64,000 bases of DNA, from assembly GCF_014650755.1 (NCBI RefSeq), contig NZ_BMVO01000002.1:372001-436000 (forward strand), in the 5' to 3' direction. A model generated the notes under the pieces. The model ran no database searches. It had not been told where the DNA came from and was given only the letters and a program-made list of their open reading frames with translations. This stretch comes from Streptomyces chryseus (GTDB lineage: Bacteria; Actinomycetota; Actinomycetes; Streptomycetales; Streptomycetaceae). Within the stretch, counting starts at the first letter, position 1. Each line of letters starts with the position of its first letter. Position numbers and translations under genes: made by a program. Shown one piece after another: positions 34,799 through 43,263 of the stretch.

Positions 34799-35203
34799 CT
34801 AGGCGGCGCGGCGCAGCTGCGACGCCTTGAGCGGGCGCGAGCCGGGGCCGCCGACGTGCGAGAACGGCTGCGTCCGCCAGTCGAGCCCCTGAGGGAGCGT
34901 CAGGAGCAGCGCCGTCTCCTGCTCGTGGACCTCCAGCGTCTCGTCGGCGGGCTCGGCGTCCGCCGCGGGGCGGCCGGTGCCCTCGCACGCCGTGAGCCCG
35001 AACGGGTTCCACGGGGTGGGGCACTTCGCGTGCTGGGGCAGGACGTTCTCGTCCGCCAGCAACGCGATCGGCTGGACGCAGTCCGGGCAGATCACCCGGA
35101 ACATCTCAAAGGTGTCGTACCCGTCGAGATCGTCGATCTCGTCGTCGTCGACGCGTTCAACAGGCTCCGGTTCGGTACGTCCGGTGCGCTTCAGGTTCTG
35201 CAT
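34799..35203 (-). CDS. Small zinc-ribbon-like hypothetical protein
   Basis: A 134-residue acidic protein. A Cys/His cluster (VICPDCVQPIALLADENVLPQH, then KCPTPWNP and TACEGTG) could bind zinc. An acidic segment (VERVDDDEIDDLDGYD) precedes it. Well conserved in look but of no known function. ATG at 35203 with GGGGGAG upstream. It converges on the APH gene. Confidence 0.6.
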   Translation of the reverse strand: MQNLKRTGRTEPEPVERVDDDEIDDLDGYDTFEMFRVICPDCVQPIALLADENVLPQHAKCPTPWNPFGLTACEGTGRPAADAEPADETLEVHEQETALLLTLPQGLDWRTQPFSHVGGPGSRPLKASQLRRAA

Positions 35204-35407
35204 GGAGACACTCCCCCTCGGGTGGGCCGACAAGGTGCTGCGACCTCGACCACAGCAAGCACTTCCCCCCGCGCACGCGCGGTAATCGCGTGGGCCCGAT
35301 GGACACGGCCTGCACCCTGTGGCGTTCGTCACATGCCCGCCGCAGGTGCCCCTCCCGTGAGACTCCGGCTGTGCCTGAGGGCCTCCGGGGCAATAGGTTG
35401 ACCCGCT

Positions 35408-35848
35408 ATGGAGGAGCTGGATCGTCAGATCGTGGATTTGCTCGTCAAGGACGGGCGGATGAGCTACACCGACCTGGGCAGGGCCACGGGCCTGTCCACG
35501 TCAGCCGTGCACCAGCGGGTGCGCAGGCTGGAACAGCGGGGTGTCATCCGCGGCTACGCCGCTGTGGTCGATCCCGAGGCCGTCGGGCTGCCGCTCACCG
35601 CTTTCATCTCGGTGAAACCGTTCGACCCCAGCGCCCCCGACGACATCTCGGAACGGCTCGCGGGCGTTCCCGAGATCGAGGCGTGCCACAGCGTGGCGGG
35701 CGACGAGAACTACATCCTCAAGGTACGGGTCGCGACCCCGCTCGAACTGGAGCACCTGCTGACCCGGATCAGGTCCCTGGCCGGCGTGTCCACCCGTACC
35801 ACCGTCGTCCTGTCCACCCCGTACGAAGCCCGTCCGCCCCAGGTCTGA
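35408..35848 (+). CDS. Lrp/AsnC-family regulator
   Basis: A 146-residue protein with an N-terminal helix-turn-helix (LDRQIVDLLVKDGRMSYTDLGRATGLSTSAVHQRVRRLEQRGVI) and a C-terminal RAM/ACT-like ligand domain (ITAFISVKPF; VAGDENYILKVRV). Such proteins answer to amino acids. It precedes the amidohydrolase gene by 70 bp on the same strand, and may control it and itself. Confidence 0.85.
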   Translation: MEELDRQIVDLLVKDGRMSYTDLGRATGLSTSAVHQRVRRLEQRGVIRGYAAVVDPEAVGLPLTAFISVKPFDPSAPDDISERLAGVPEIEACHSVAGDENYILKVRVATPLELEHLLTRIRSLAGVSTRTTVVLSTPYEARPPQV

Positions 35849-35918
35849 CCGCCGGGGCCGACCGCTGTCCACGCCCCCGCGCACGGCCCGTCCGGCGCGA
35901 GGGGCGAGACTGTTCACC

Positions 35919-37565
35919 ATGACCGAGCACAACGCCTCCACCCCCCGGGCCGACCACCGCACCGTTCTGCTGCGGGGCGGAGAGGTCCACAGCCCCGCCG
36001 ACCCCTTCGCCACCGCGATGGTCGTCGAACGGGGGCACGTCGCCTGGGTGGGCTCCGAAGGGGCGGCCGACGCGTTCGCCCCGGGCGTGGACGAGGTGGT
36101 CGACCTCGAAGGGGCACTCGTCACCCCCGCGTTCACGGACGCACACGTGCACACCACCTCCACCGGCCTCGCGCTCACCGGCCTCGATCTGTCCGGGACG
36201 CGCGGCCTCGCCGACGCGCTGGAGCGCGTGCGGACCCACGCGGCCGCCGCCCCGGCGGGCCGGATCCTCCTCGGACACGGCTGGGACGCCACGCGCTGGC
36301 CCGAACAGCGGCCCCCGTCCCGCGCCGAACTCGACGAGGCGGCCGGCGGCCGTCCGCTGTACCTGCCCCGCGTCGACGTCCACTCGGCCGTCGTCACCAC
36401 CGCCCTGCTCGACCTGGTCCCCGGCATCACCGCCCTCGCGGGGTACCACCCGGACGCCCCCCTCACCGCCGACGCCCATCACGCGGTGCGCGCCGCGGCG
36501 CACAGCGCCGTCACCCCGCGGCAGCGCGCCGAGGCACAGCGCGCGGCGCTCGCCCACGCGGCCTCCCTCGGCATCGGCACGGTCCACGAGTGCGCCGGAC
36601 CCGAGATCTCCTCCGAGGAGGACTTCACCGCCCTGCTGAAGCTGGCGGCCGGTGAGCCCGGCCCCCGTGTGTTCGGTTACTGGGCCGAGCAGGTCGAGGG
36701 CGCCAAGAGCGCCGAACGCATCCGCGAACTCGGCGCTTCCGGCGCGGCGGGCGACCTCTTCGTCGACGGGTCACTCGGCTCGCACACCGCCTGCCTCCAC
36801 ACCCCGTACGCCGACGCGTCCCACACGGGCACCGCCTTCCTCGACACCGCCGCCGTGGCCGCCCATGTCACCGCCTGCACCGAGGCCGGGCTGCAGGCGG
36901 GCTTCCACGCCATCGGCGACGCCGCGCTCACCTCGGTGGTCGACGGGGTGCGCGCCGCGGCCGACAAGCTCGGCCTCGCCCGGGTCCGCGCCGCCCGCCA
37001 CCGGGTCGAGCACGCCGAGATGCTCACCCCCGCCACCATCGCCGCCTTCGCCGAGTTCGCCCTGACCGCGTCGGTGCAGCCCGCCTTCGACGCCGCCTGG
37101 GGCGGCGAGGACGGGATGTACGCCCGGCGCCTGGGCGCCGGGCGGGCCCGGACGCTCAACCCGTACGCCGCCCTGCTGCGCGCCGGTGTGCCGCTGGCCT
37201 TCGGCTCCGACAGCCCGGTCACCCCGCTCGACCCGTGGGGCACGGTCCGCGCCGCGGCCTTCCACCGCACTCCCGAGCACCGCGTCTCCGTACGCGCCGC
37301 GTTCACCGCCCACACCCGCGGCGGCTGGCGCGCCGTCGGCCGCGACGACGCCGGCACGCTGGTCCCCGGGGCGCCGGCCGACTACGCGGTCTGGCGCGCC
37401 GACGCTCTCGTGGTGCAGGCGCCCGACGACCGGGTCGCCCGCTGGTCCACCGACCCGCGCTCGGGCACGCCCGGCCTGCCCGACCTCACACCCGGCGTCC
37501 AACTCCCCGTCTGCCTGCGGACGGTGGTCTTCGGACAAACTGTTTACGAGCGGCCGAACGAGTGA
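35919..37565 (+). CDS. YtcJ-like amidohydrolase
   Basis: A 548-residue metal-dependent hydrolase of the Amidohydrolase_3 group. Metal ligands: HVH (76, 78) in AFTDAHVHTT, HAIGDAAL, RHRVEHAEM and the aspartate in AFGSDSPVTPLDPW. The barrel is framed by beta-sandwich strands at both ends. YtcJ/Nfd-type enzymes cleave N-acyl or formamide bonds. No signal peptide. Preceded by an Lrp/AsnC gene, which suggests an amide or amino-acid derivative as substrate. Confidence 0.8.
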   Translation: MTEHNASTPRADHRTVLLRGGEVHSPADPFATAMVVERGHVAWVGSEGAADAFAPGVDEVVDLEGALVTPAFTDAHVHTTSTGLALTGLDLSGTRGLADALERVRTHAAAAPAGRILLGHGWDATRWPEQRPPSRAELDEAAGGRPLYLPRVDVHSAVVTTALLDLVPGITALAGYHPDAPLTADAHHAVRAAAHSAVTPRQRAEAQRAALAHAASLGIGTVHECAGPEISSEEDFTALLKLAAGEPGPRVFGYWAEQVEGAKSAERIRELGASGAAGDLFVDGSLGSHTACLHTPYADASHTGTAFLDTAAVAAHVTACTEAGLQAGFHAIGDAALTSVVDGVRAAADKLGLARVRAARHRVEHAEMLTPATIAAFAEFALTASVQPAFDAAWGGEDGMYARRLGAGRARTLNPYAALLRAGVPLAFGSDSPVTPLDPWGTVRAAAFHRTPEHRVSVRAAFTAHTRGGWRAVGRDDAGTLVPGAPADYAVWRADALVVQAPDDRVARWSTDPRSGTPGLPDLTPGVQLPVCLRTVVFGQTVYERPNE

Positions 37566-38065
37566 TGTGCGCCGGCGGCTTACGGCCGATCGGTGATCCA
37601 CCGGGGTCTCGTGCCACCTGCGTATCTTCCGCACTGACCTGGTGATTTGTGCAAACACCCCAGGTCAAACGACTGTTGACAGAAAGCGGCCACCGGCGGG
37701 TAGGTTCGGCGGAGTCCACCGCAGGACGTCCGGCCGGCAAACCTCCACGCAGTCGTCGAACGCCGCTGGGTCATGGGGTGGTGCGCCGCACCGGCGCACC
37801 AGTACTCGGAGCCAGGTTCAGCGCCCGCGCCTCGGGGGCGAGGGAAGGTTTCGGCCGACCGGCAGGTGGGACCGGGGTGGGGCCCGGACGTTCAGTAGAC
37901 AACGGCTCTCGGCCGACCCGCAGCCGGCGGGCCCGGGGCCGGCCCGAAGGACACCGGGCCCCGACCCGCAGAAACGACTTCTCGCTTCCCGGCCGCCGGC
38001 CGTGCGGGCCCGTCGACCATGCTCGCTATGGTGGGGCAACGGTGTACGGACATTAAGGGGAAGCA
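37566..38065 (+). other. 500-bp region: promoter and long leader of ppm1
   Basis: There is no convincing gene here. An inverted repeat (TGACCTGG 37635-37642 and CCAGGTCA 37660-37667) lies just before a strong promoter at 37676-37706. The transcript would carry a leader of about 350 bases before the ppm1 GTG. The leader is very GC-rich with several short self-complementary stretches. It matches none of the housekeeping RNAs I know (RNase P, tmRNA, SRP, 6S). Confidence 0.5.
37676..37706 (+). promoter_or_regulatory. Promoter upstream of ppm1
   Basis: TTGACA (37676-37681), a perfect -35, then 19 bases and TAGGTT (37701-37706). The spacing is one or two bases long. The inverted repeat just upstream may bind an activator or repressor. 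Confidence 0.5.
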
Positions 38066-38833
38066 GTGAACGACGGCGGTCAGAGGCGTTACGGCCCGCT
38101 CGGCAGAGCCTTGGTGATCATTCCGACCTACAACGAGGCCGAGAACATCAAGCCGATCGTCTCCCGGGTGCGTGCCGCGGTGCCCGACGCGCACGTCCTG
38201 GTCGCCGACGACAACAGCCCCGACGGCACCGGCAAGACCGCCGACGAGATCGCGGCCTCGGACGACCAGGTCCACGTACTGCACCGCAAGGGCAAGGAGG
38301 GGCTGGGCGCGGCCTACCTGGCGGGGTTCCGCTGGGGCATCGAGCACGGCTACGGCGTGCTCGTCGAGATGGACGCCGACGGTTCGCACCAGCCCGAGGA
38401 GCTTCCCCGGCTGCTGACCGCCCTGAAGGGCGCCGACCTGGTGCTCGGCTCGCGCTGGGTGCCGGGCGGGCGCGTCGTCAACTGGCCCAAGCACCGCGAG
38501 GTGCTCTCGCGCGGCGGCAGCACGTACTCGCGGGTGCTCCTCGGCGTGCCGATCCGGGACGTGACGGGCGGCTTCCGGGCCTTCCGCGCCGAGACCCTGG
38601 AGGGCCTCGGCCTGGAAGACGTCGCCTCGCAGGGGTACTGCTTCCAGGTCGACCTCGCCCGCCGCGCGGTCGAGGCGGGCTACCACGTCGTCGAGGTGCC
38701 CATCACCTTCGTCGAGCGCGAACTGGGCGACAGCAAGATGAGCCGGGACATCGTCGTCGAGGCGCTGTGGCGGGTGACGGCGTGGGGCGTCGGCTCCCGG
38801 GCGAACAAGCTGCTGGGGCGCAAGCCCTCCTGA
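38066..38833 (+). CDS. ppm1: Polyprenol-phosphate mannose synthase
   Basis: A 255-residue family 2 glycosyltransferase. VIIPTYNEAENIKPIV opens the nucleotide-binding fold, DDNSPDGTGKTA follows, and the metal motif is EMDADGSHQPEEL. QVDLARRAVEAGYHVVEVPITFVER closes the domain. It transfers mannose from GDP-mannose to polyprenyl phosphate at the inner membrane face, the donor for protein O-mannosylation and lipoglycans. There is no fused Lnt domain, unlike mycobacterial Ppm1. GTG start with AAGGGGAAGC upstream. Confidence 0.9.
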   Translation: MNDGGQRRYGPLGRALVIIPTYNEAENIKPIVSRVRAAVPDAHVLVADDNSPDGTGKTADEIAASDDQVHVLHRKGKEGLGAAYLAGFRWGIEHGYGVLVEMDADGSHQPEELPRLLTALKGADLVLGSRWVPGGRVVNWPKHREVLSRGGSTYSRVLLGVPIRDVTGGFRAFRAETLEGLGLEDVASQGYCFQVDLARRAVEAGYHVVEVPITFVERELGDSKMSRDIVVEALWRVTAWGVGSRANKLLGRKPS

Positions 38834-38880
38834 CCTCCCCTTTACGCCGCCCAGGCACCCGTCCAGGCACACTGGGGGGC

Positions 38881-39453
38881 ATGACGACCGGCTCACCGCC
38901 CCCGACAGCTTCCCGGCGCTCGCGCGCCCGCACCTTCGTACCGCTCGGCGTCGCCGCCTGGCTGGGACTGGAGATCTGGCTCCTGACCCTGGTGGCCGAC
39001 GCCGCCGGCGGCCTCACGGTCTTCCTGCTGCTCCTCGCGGGCGCCGTGCTGGGCGGCGTGGTCATCAAGCGGGGGGGCCGGCGCGCGTTCAAGAACCTCA
39101 CCGAGACGCTCCAGCGCCAGCAGGCGGGCGAGACGCCCGCGCAGCGCCGGCTGGGCAGCGGCAGCGGCTTCCTGATGCTCGGCGGCCTGCTGCTGATGCT
39201 GCCCGGACCGGTCTCGGACGTGGCGGGGCTGCTGCTCCTCGTACCGCCGGTTCGGACGTTCCTCGGAAGGCGCGCCGAGCGTTCCCTGGAGCGCAGGATG
39301 AGCGCGGCGGGCGCGGGCGGTCTGGGCGACGCCTTCCAGCAGGCCCGCATGCACCGGCCGGACGGCAAGGTCGTGCAGGGTGAGGTCATCCGGCAGGACG
39401 GGTCGCCCGCGCCCCGGCGTGACGACGGCCCGCGGCCGCCGCTGACCCCCTGA
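38881..39453 (+). CDS. fxsA: FxsA family membrane protein
   Basis: A 190-residue protein. Membrane segments: FVPLGVAAWLGLEIWLLTLVAD, GLTVFLLLLAGAVLGGVVIKR and FLMLGGLLLMLPGPVSDVAGLLLLVPPVR, the last bearing the family's PGxxSD motif. FxsA in E. coli relieves F-plasmid exclusion of phage T7; its normal role is unknown. It follows ppm1 by 47 bp and ends before a strong terminator. Confidence 0.9.
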   Translation: MTTGSPPPTASRRSRARTFVPLGVAAWLGLEIWLLTLVADAAGGLTVFLLLLAGAVLGGVVIKRGGRRAFKNLTETLQRQQAGETPAQRRLGSGSGFLMLGGLLLMLPGPVSDVAGLLLLVPPVRTFLGRRAERSLERRMSAAGAGGLGDAFQQARMHRPDGKVVQGEVIRQDGSPAPRRDDGPRPPLTP

Positions 39454-39562
39454 GGACCGGGCCCGGCCCCTCGCGCCGCGCGCGGGCCGGGCGTGCTCCC
39501 GTGAACCGTGCCGCGCCGCCGGGACGCCCGGCGCGTCGCGCGAAGACCGCCCGTGGAACGAC

Positions 39563-39615
39563 AAGAGCCGCGGGGGTGTGACACAGACTCGCTGTGTCAC
39601 ACCCCCGCGGCTCTT
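39563..39615. terminator. Very strong bidirectional terminator
   Basis: A perfect 24-bp stem (39563-39586 with 39592-39615) with a 5-base loop, between fxsA and the converging rbpA. TTGC follows on the plus strand; CTTGTCG on the minus strand. The best hairpin in the window. Confidence 0.9.
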
Positions 39616-39654
39616 GCCGATGTGCTGACTGCCGTCAGGCGCAACGCCGGGGCG

Positions 39655-40029
39655 CTACGCGGACTTGCGGCTGTCCCGCGGATGCACCGCAATGTTCATG
39701 GCGCCGGATCGCAGTACCGCAAGCCTTTCGGCCAGGACCTCTTCGAGTTCCTCGCGGGTGCGCCTTTCCATGAGCATGTCCCAGTGCGTACGCGCGGGCT
39801 TGCCCTTCTTCTCCTCAGGCCCGTCGCCGTCCACCAGGAGTGCCGTGGCGCCGCACGCCTTGCACTCCCACTCCGGCGGAATCTCGGCCTCTACCGAGAA
39901 CGGCATCTCAAATCGATGTCCGTTCGGGCATGCGTACTCCACCGCCTGGCGCGGGGCCAGATCGATGCCGCGGTCGGTCTCGTAGCTTGTCACCACGAGT
40001 CGCGTGCCGCGGAGAGCTCGCTCACTCAT
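39655..40029 (-). CDS. rbpA: RNA polymerase-binding protein RbpA
   Basis: A 124-residue actinobacterial transcription factor. Its zinc site is C34, H38 (ACPNGHRF) and C56, C59 (WECKACG). The sigma-interaction domain is at the C-terminus (HWDMLMERRTREELEEVLAERL). RbpA binds the principal sigma factor and the polymerase and helps open promoters, and gives tolerance to rifampicin. ATG at 40029. In Streptomyces coelicolor it is under the disulfide-stress sigma factor SigR, and a matching promoter is visible here. Confidence 0.97.
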   Translation of the reverse strand: MSERALRGTRLVVTSYETDRGIDLAPRQAVEYACPNGHRFEMPFSVEAEIPPEWECKACGATALLVDGDGPEEKKGKPARTHWDMLMERRTREELEEVLAERLAVLRSGAMNIAVHPRDSRKSA

Positions 40030-40090
40030 GAATCGTGCCTCCCGGGCTTGTCGCCCACAGGACAGGTGTCGCTGTCGTCGTCATCCGGTC

Positions 40091-40117
40091 AACGTCCGGT
40101 CGGCGGTAAAGATTCCC
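40091..40117 (-). promoter_or_regulatory. SigR-type promoter of rbpA
   Basis: On the minus strand GGGAAT (40112-40117), 18 bases, GTT (40091-40093). This is the SigR consensus (GGGAAT-N18-GTT) exactly, and it gives a leader of about 55-60 bases to the rbpA ATG. Confidence 0.8.
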
Positions 40118-40295
40118 GTTGCGGGTCATGCGTCGCCCGTCGTGCCGCTGCTTTTCCCAAGGGTTGGGTACCCACCAGTGCCCGGTTTGTCACTTATGGC
40201 AGCAGATGTCACCCAGCGTGGTCGATTTCCGAGCGCGCAGTAACGGTCCGCCTGGCAGGCCAAAGGCGTACACTACCGGCCTTTCACTTCAAGGT

Positions 40296-41687
40296 CTAAA
40301 TTCGCTCCGGCACGGGGTTTCCCGCCGCCTCCACCGCGCGTCGTACGGGTACCCGTACGAGCAGGACGAAACCCAGCGCGAAGAAGGCCACGAGCGAGAT
40401 GATCGCGTCCCGGTAGCTGCCGGTCAGCTGGTAGGCGAGTCCGAAGACCAGGGGCCCGAGCCAGCTCATGCCCCGGTCGCTCATCTCGTACACCGAGAAG
40501 TACTCCGCCTCCTTGCCGCGCGGCACCAGGTGGGAGAAGAGGGAGCGGGACAGGGCCTGGCTGCCGCCGAGGACCAGGCCGATCGCCGCGGCCAGCGCGT
40601 AGAACCAGACGGGCTCCCCGGCCGGCAGGAAATAGCCCGCCCCGATCGTCAGCGTCCAGGCGGCGAGCGACCCGAGAATCGTGCGCTTGGCGCCGAACCG
40701 CTGGGCCAGCCGGCCCATGCCGAGCGCCCCGGCGACCGCGAGCACCTGCACCAGCAGGATGGCCGTGATGAGGGTCGTCTGGTCGAGACCCAGCTCCTCG
40801 GACCCGTAGACCGACGCCTGGGAGATCACCGTCTGGACGCCGTCGTTGTAGACCAGATAGGCCAGCAGGAAGGACAGCGTCAACGGGTGGCGGCGCATGT
40901 CCTTCACGGTGGCGACCAGCTGGCGCCATCCCGCGCCGACCCGCCCCGGCGCACGGTCGCCGCCCGCCCCGCCCGCCGCCGCCTTCCGGTCGCGCAGCCG
41001 GCGCAGCGGTACGAGCGTGAAGGCGCCCCACCACAGGCCCGCCGACGCCAGGCAGATCCGCACGGCCTGGGACTCCGTGATGCCGAAGCTCTCGTGGCCG
41101 GAGTACAGGATCAGGTTGAGGACGAGGACGAAGGCCCCGGAGGTGTAGCCGAAGGCCCAGCCGCGCGAGGAGACGCGGTCGCGCTCGTGGGGTTCGGCGA
41201 TCTGCGGGAGGTAGGCGTTGTAGAGCACCATCGCGACGGACTGGGCGGCGTTCGCGACGATCAGCAGGAACGCGCCGAGCAGGTAGCGGTCGCCGTCCAG
41301 GAAGAACATGCCCGCCGTCGCGGCCGCCCCGACGTACGCGGCGGCCGCGAGCAGCGGCTTCTTGCGGCCCGTCCGGTCGGCGACCGCGCCCACCAGGGGC
41401 ATCACCAGGACGGCCACCACGACGGACACGGAGACGGCGTACGCGAACACCGAGCCCGCCCGTACCGGGACGCCCAGCGGGTGGACGAAGCCGTCCGCGT
41501 CCGCCGCGGTCTTCGCGACCGCCGTCAGGTAGGGGCCGAGGAAGACGGTGAGCACGCTCGTCGAGTACACGGAGCACGCGAAGTCGTAGAAGTACCAGCC
41601 GCGTTGCTCGCGTATGCGGGCGGCCGGTCCGCCGGGACCGCCCGCCTCGTCCGTGCCGTCCGAACGGTCCACGGTGCCAGCGCTCAC
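40296..41687 (-). CDS. Atg22-like MFS transporter
   Basis: A 463-residue permease with about 12 helices. The N-terminus REQRGWYFYDFACSVYSTSVLTVFLGPYLT is the hallmark of the Atg22/UMF1 branch, members of which export amino acids from the yeast vacuole. DRTGRKKPLL between helices 2 and 3 is the MFS loop motif. The bacterial role is unknown. GTG start with GAGGGGG upstream. Stands between rbpA and the glycerophosphodiesterase gene, same strand as both. Confidence 0.8.
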   Translation of the reverse strand: MSAGTVDRSDGTDEAGGPGGPAARIREQRGWYFYDFACSVYSTSVLTVFLGPYLTAVAKTAADADGFVHPLGVPVRAGSVFAYAVSVSVVVAVLVMPLVGAVADRTGRKKPLLAAAAYVGAAATAGMFFLDGDRYLLGAFLLIVANAAQSVAMVLYNAYLPQIAEPHERDRVSSRGWAFGYTSGAFVLVLNLILYSGHESFGITESQAVRICLASAGLWWGAFTLVPLRRLRDRKAAAGGAGGDRAPGRVGAGWRQLVATVKDMRRHPLTLSFLLAYLVYNDGVQTVISQASVYGSEELGLDQTTLITAILLVQVLAVAGALGMGRLAQRFGAKRTILGSLAAWTLTIGAGYFLPAGEPVWFYALAAAIGLVLGGSQALSRSLFSHLVPRGKEAEYFSVYEMSDRGMSWLGPLVFGLAYQLTGSYRDAIISLVAFFALGFVLLVRVPVRRAVEAAGNPVPERI

Positions 41688-41744
41688 CGGGCGCCCCCTC
41701 GCTCGTCCCCGTGCCGCTGCGCGCCACGGGGTGGATGCCCGGGC

Positions 41745-42509
41745 TCAGGCCCAGGCGCCCCGCTCGGTCAGGACCGTGCGCAACGACTCGATGTGATCCG
41801 TCATGATGCCATCCACGCCGAGATCGAGGAGCGCTGCCATCCGGCCCGGATCGTTCACCGTCCATACGTGGACCTGGAGGCCGAGCGCGTGTGCGGTGCG
41901 TACGAAGCGGTGGTCGACGACCCGGACGCCGTTCTGCGTCTCGGGCACCTGGGCGCACACCGCGCCGCGCCGCACGGCGGCCGGCAGCGAGCGCGCGCGC
42001 AGCCACAGTCCGAGGACGCCGGCGGTGCCGAAGGAGGTGGCCAGCCGGGGGCCCGCGAGGCGCTGCGCCCGGGCGACGCGGTTCTCGTTGAACGAACCGA
42101 CGCAGATCCGGTCCCACGCTCCCGTCCCGCGGATCAGGTCGACCAGGGGCGCGAGAGCGGCCTCCGCCTTGATGTCGACGTTCCAGCGCGCGTCCGGAAA
42201 CTCCTCGAGCAGTTCCTCGAAGAGGGGCAGCGGTTCCTTCCCCGCCACCCGCGCCCGGCTGACGGCGTTCCAGGGAAGCGCCGCGATCCTGCCCCGCCCG
42301 TCCGTCACCCGGTCCAGCGTCGCGTCGTGGAACGCCACGAGCCGGCCGTCCGCCGTGGCGTGCACATCGGTCTCGAAGTAGCGGTACCCGGCCTCCGCGG
42401 CGCGCCGGAACGCCGCCGAGGTGTTCTCCAGGCCGTCGGCCGCCCCGCCCCGGTGGGCGAAGGCCAGCGGCGCGGGGTGGTCCAGATAGGGATGGCGTAC
42501 GCGGTTCAC
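41745..42509 (-). CDS. Glycerophosphodiester phosphodiesterase
   Basis: A 254-residue GDPD-fold enzyme. LAFAHRGGAADGLENTSAAFRRA contains the catalytic His-Arg and the ENT metal motif, YFETDVHATADGRLVAFHDATLDRVTDGRG the second His, and WNVDIKAE a third metal ligand. It releases glycerol-3-phosphate from glycerophosphodiesters. No signal peptide, so cytoplasmic. The GTG at 42509 overlaps the stop of the yczE-like gene (GTGA) and no strong ribosome site precedes it, so translation is coupled. Confidence 0.9.
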   Translation of the reverse strand: MNRVRHPYLDHPAPLAFAHRGGAADGLENTSAAFRRAAEAGYRYFETDVHATADGRLVAFHDATLDRVTDGRGRIAALPWNAVSRARVAGKEPLPLFEELLEEFPDARWNVDIKAEAALAPLVDLIRGTGAWDRICVGSFNENRVARAQRLAGPRLATSFGTAGVLGLWLRARSLPAAVRRGAVCAQVPETQNGVRVVDHRFVRTAHALGLQVHVWTVNDPGRMAALLDLGVDGIMTDHIESLRTVLTERGAWA

Positions 42510-43153
42510 CGGGGGATTATCACGCCTCGCGGTGTACGGGCGGCGACGACCGTGCTGCCGGCGTCCGGCGCGGGTACGGCGAAGACGCGCAGGAAGAACT
42601 GCGCGAGCGGGCCTATGGCGAGGGCGTAGAGCACGGTGCCGACGCCGAGCGAGCCCCCCAGGGCGAAGCCGGTGGCGACGACGGCCACCTCGATCGCGGT
42701 GCGTACGAGGCGGAGGGAGCGCCCGGTGACCCGGTGCAGGCCCGTCATCAGCCCGTCGCGCGGGCCGGGGCCGAACCGGGCGGCGATGTAGAGGCCGGTC
42801 GCCACGCCGTTGAGCACGATGCCGGCGAGCAGCAGCGGGATCCGGCCCGCCAGGGCGTGCACCTCGGGCACGAGGGCGAGCGTGCCGTCCATCGCGACGC
42901 CGATCACCACGACGTTGGAGACGGTGCCGAGCCCGGGGCGATGGCGCATCGGGATCCACAGCAGCAGGACGGCGGCGCCGACGGCGATGGAGACCACGCC
43001 GATCGTCAGCCCGGTCTTCTCGGACAGGCCCTGATGCAGCACCCCCCAGGGCTCCAGGCCGAGCCCCGCCCGGACCAGCACCGCCGAACTCACTCCGTAC
43101 AGCGCGAGACCGACGTACAGCTGCGACAGCCGACGCGTGAGTTCCCTGGACAC
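42506..43153 (-). CDS. yczE: YczE/YitT-like membrane protein
   Basis: A 215-residue protein with five membrane helices. RRLSQLYVGLALYGVSSAVLVRAGLGLEPWGVLHQGLSE and FGPGPRDGLMTGLHRVTG are YczE signatures. YczE pairs with a divergent MocR-type regulator, YczR, in many Firmicutes and actinobacteria, exactly as here. Cargo or function unknown; vitamin B6 physiology has been suggested because MocR proteins bind PLP. GTG at 43153, GGGAG upstream. Confidence 0.8.
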   Translation of the reverse strand: MSRELTRRLSQLYVGLALYGVSSAVLVRAGLGLEPWGVLHQGLSEKTGLTIGVVSIAVGAAVLLLWIPMRHRPGLGTVSNVVVIGVAMDGTLALVPEVHALAGRIPLLLAGIVLNGVATGLYIAARFGPGPRDGLMTGLHRVTGRSLRLVRTAIEVAVVATGFALGGSLGVGTVLYALAIGPLAQFFLRVFAVPAPDAGSTVVAARTPRGVIIPR

Positions 43154-43212
43154 GTGGTGCTCCCTGGGTAGAGGTGGTGGCGTGAGTGGACCGCCGCATG
43201 ACACTCTGTGGC

Positions 43213-43239
43213 TTGGCACGAGATGCCATCCATGGCCAA
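43213..43239. promoter_or_regulatory. Putative MocR binding cluster
   Basis: TTGGCA (43213-43218), TGCCA (43224-43228) and TGGCCAA (43233-43239) form overlapping inverted and repeated half sites between the divergent mocR-like and yczE genes. MocR proteins bind such combined direct/inverted sets. The cluster sits 25-50 bp before the mocR ATG, suiting autorepression. Confidence 0.45.
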
Positions 43240-43263
43240 TTTGACTTAGGTGGACTGGAAATC

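Noticed and set aside
37713..38065. The ppm1 leader as RNase P, tmRNA or SRP RNA.
   Set aside because: None of the conserved core segments of those RNAs is present.
39563..39615. The 24-bp hairpin as a possible small RNA or mobile-element end.
   Set aside because: It lies exactly between two converging genes and there is no matching copy or flanking target repeat, so a terminator explains it.
40119..42629. An 836-residue plus-strand frame over three minus-strand genes.
   Set aside because: Shadow frame without any recognisable motif; the minus-strand genes are convincing.
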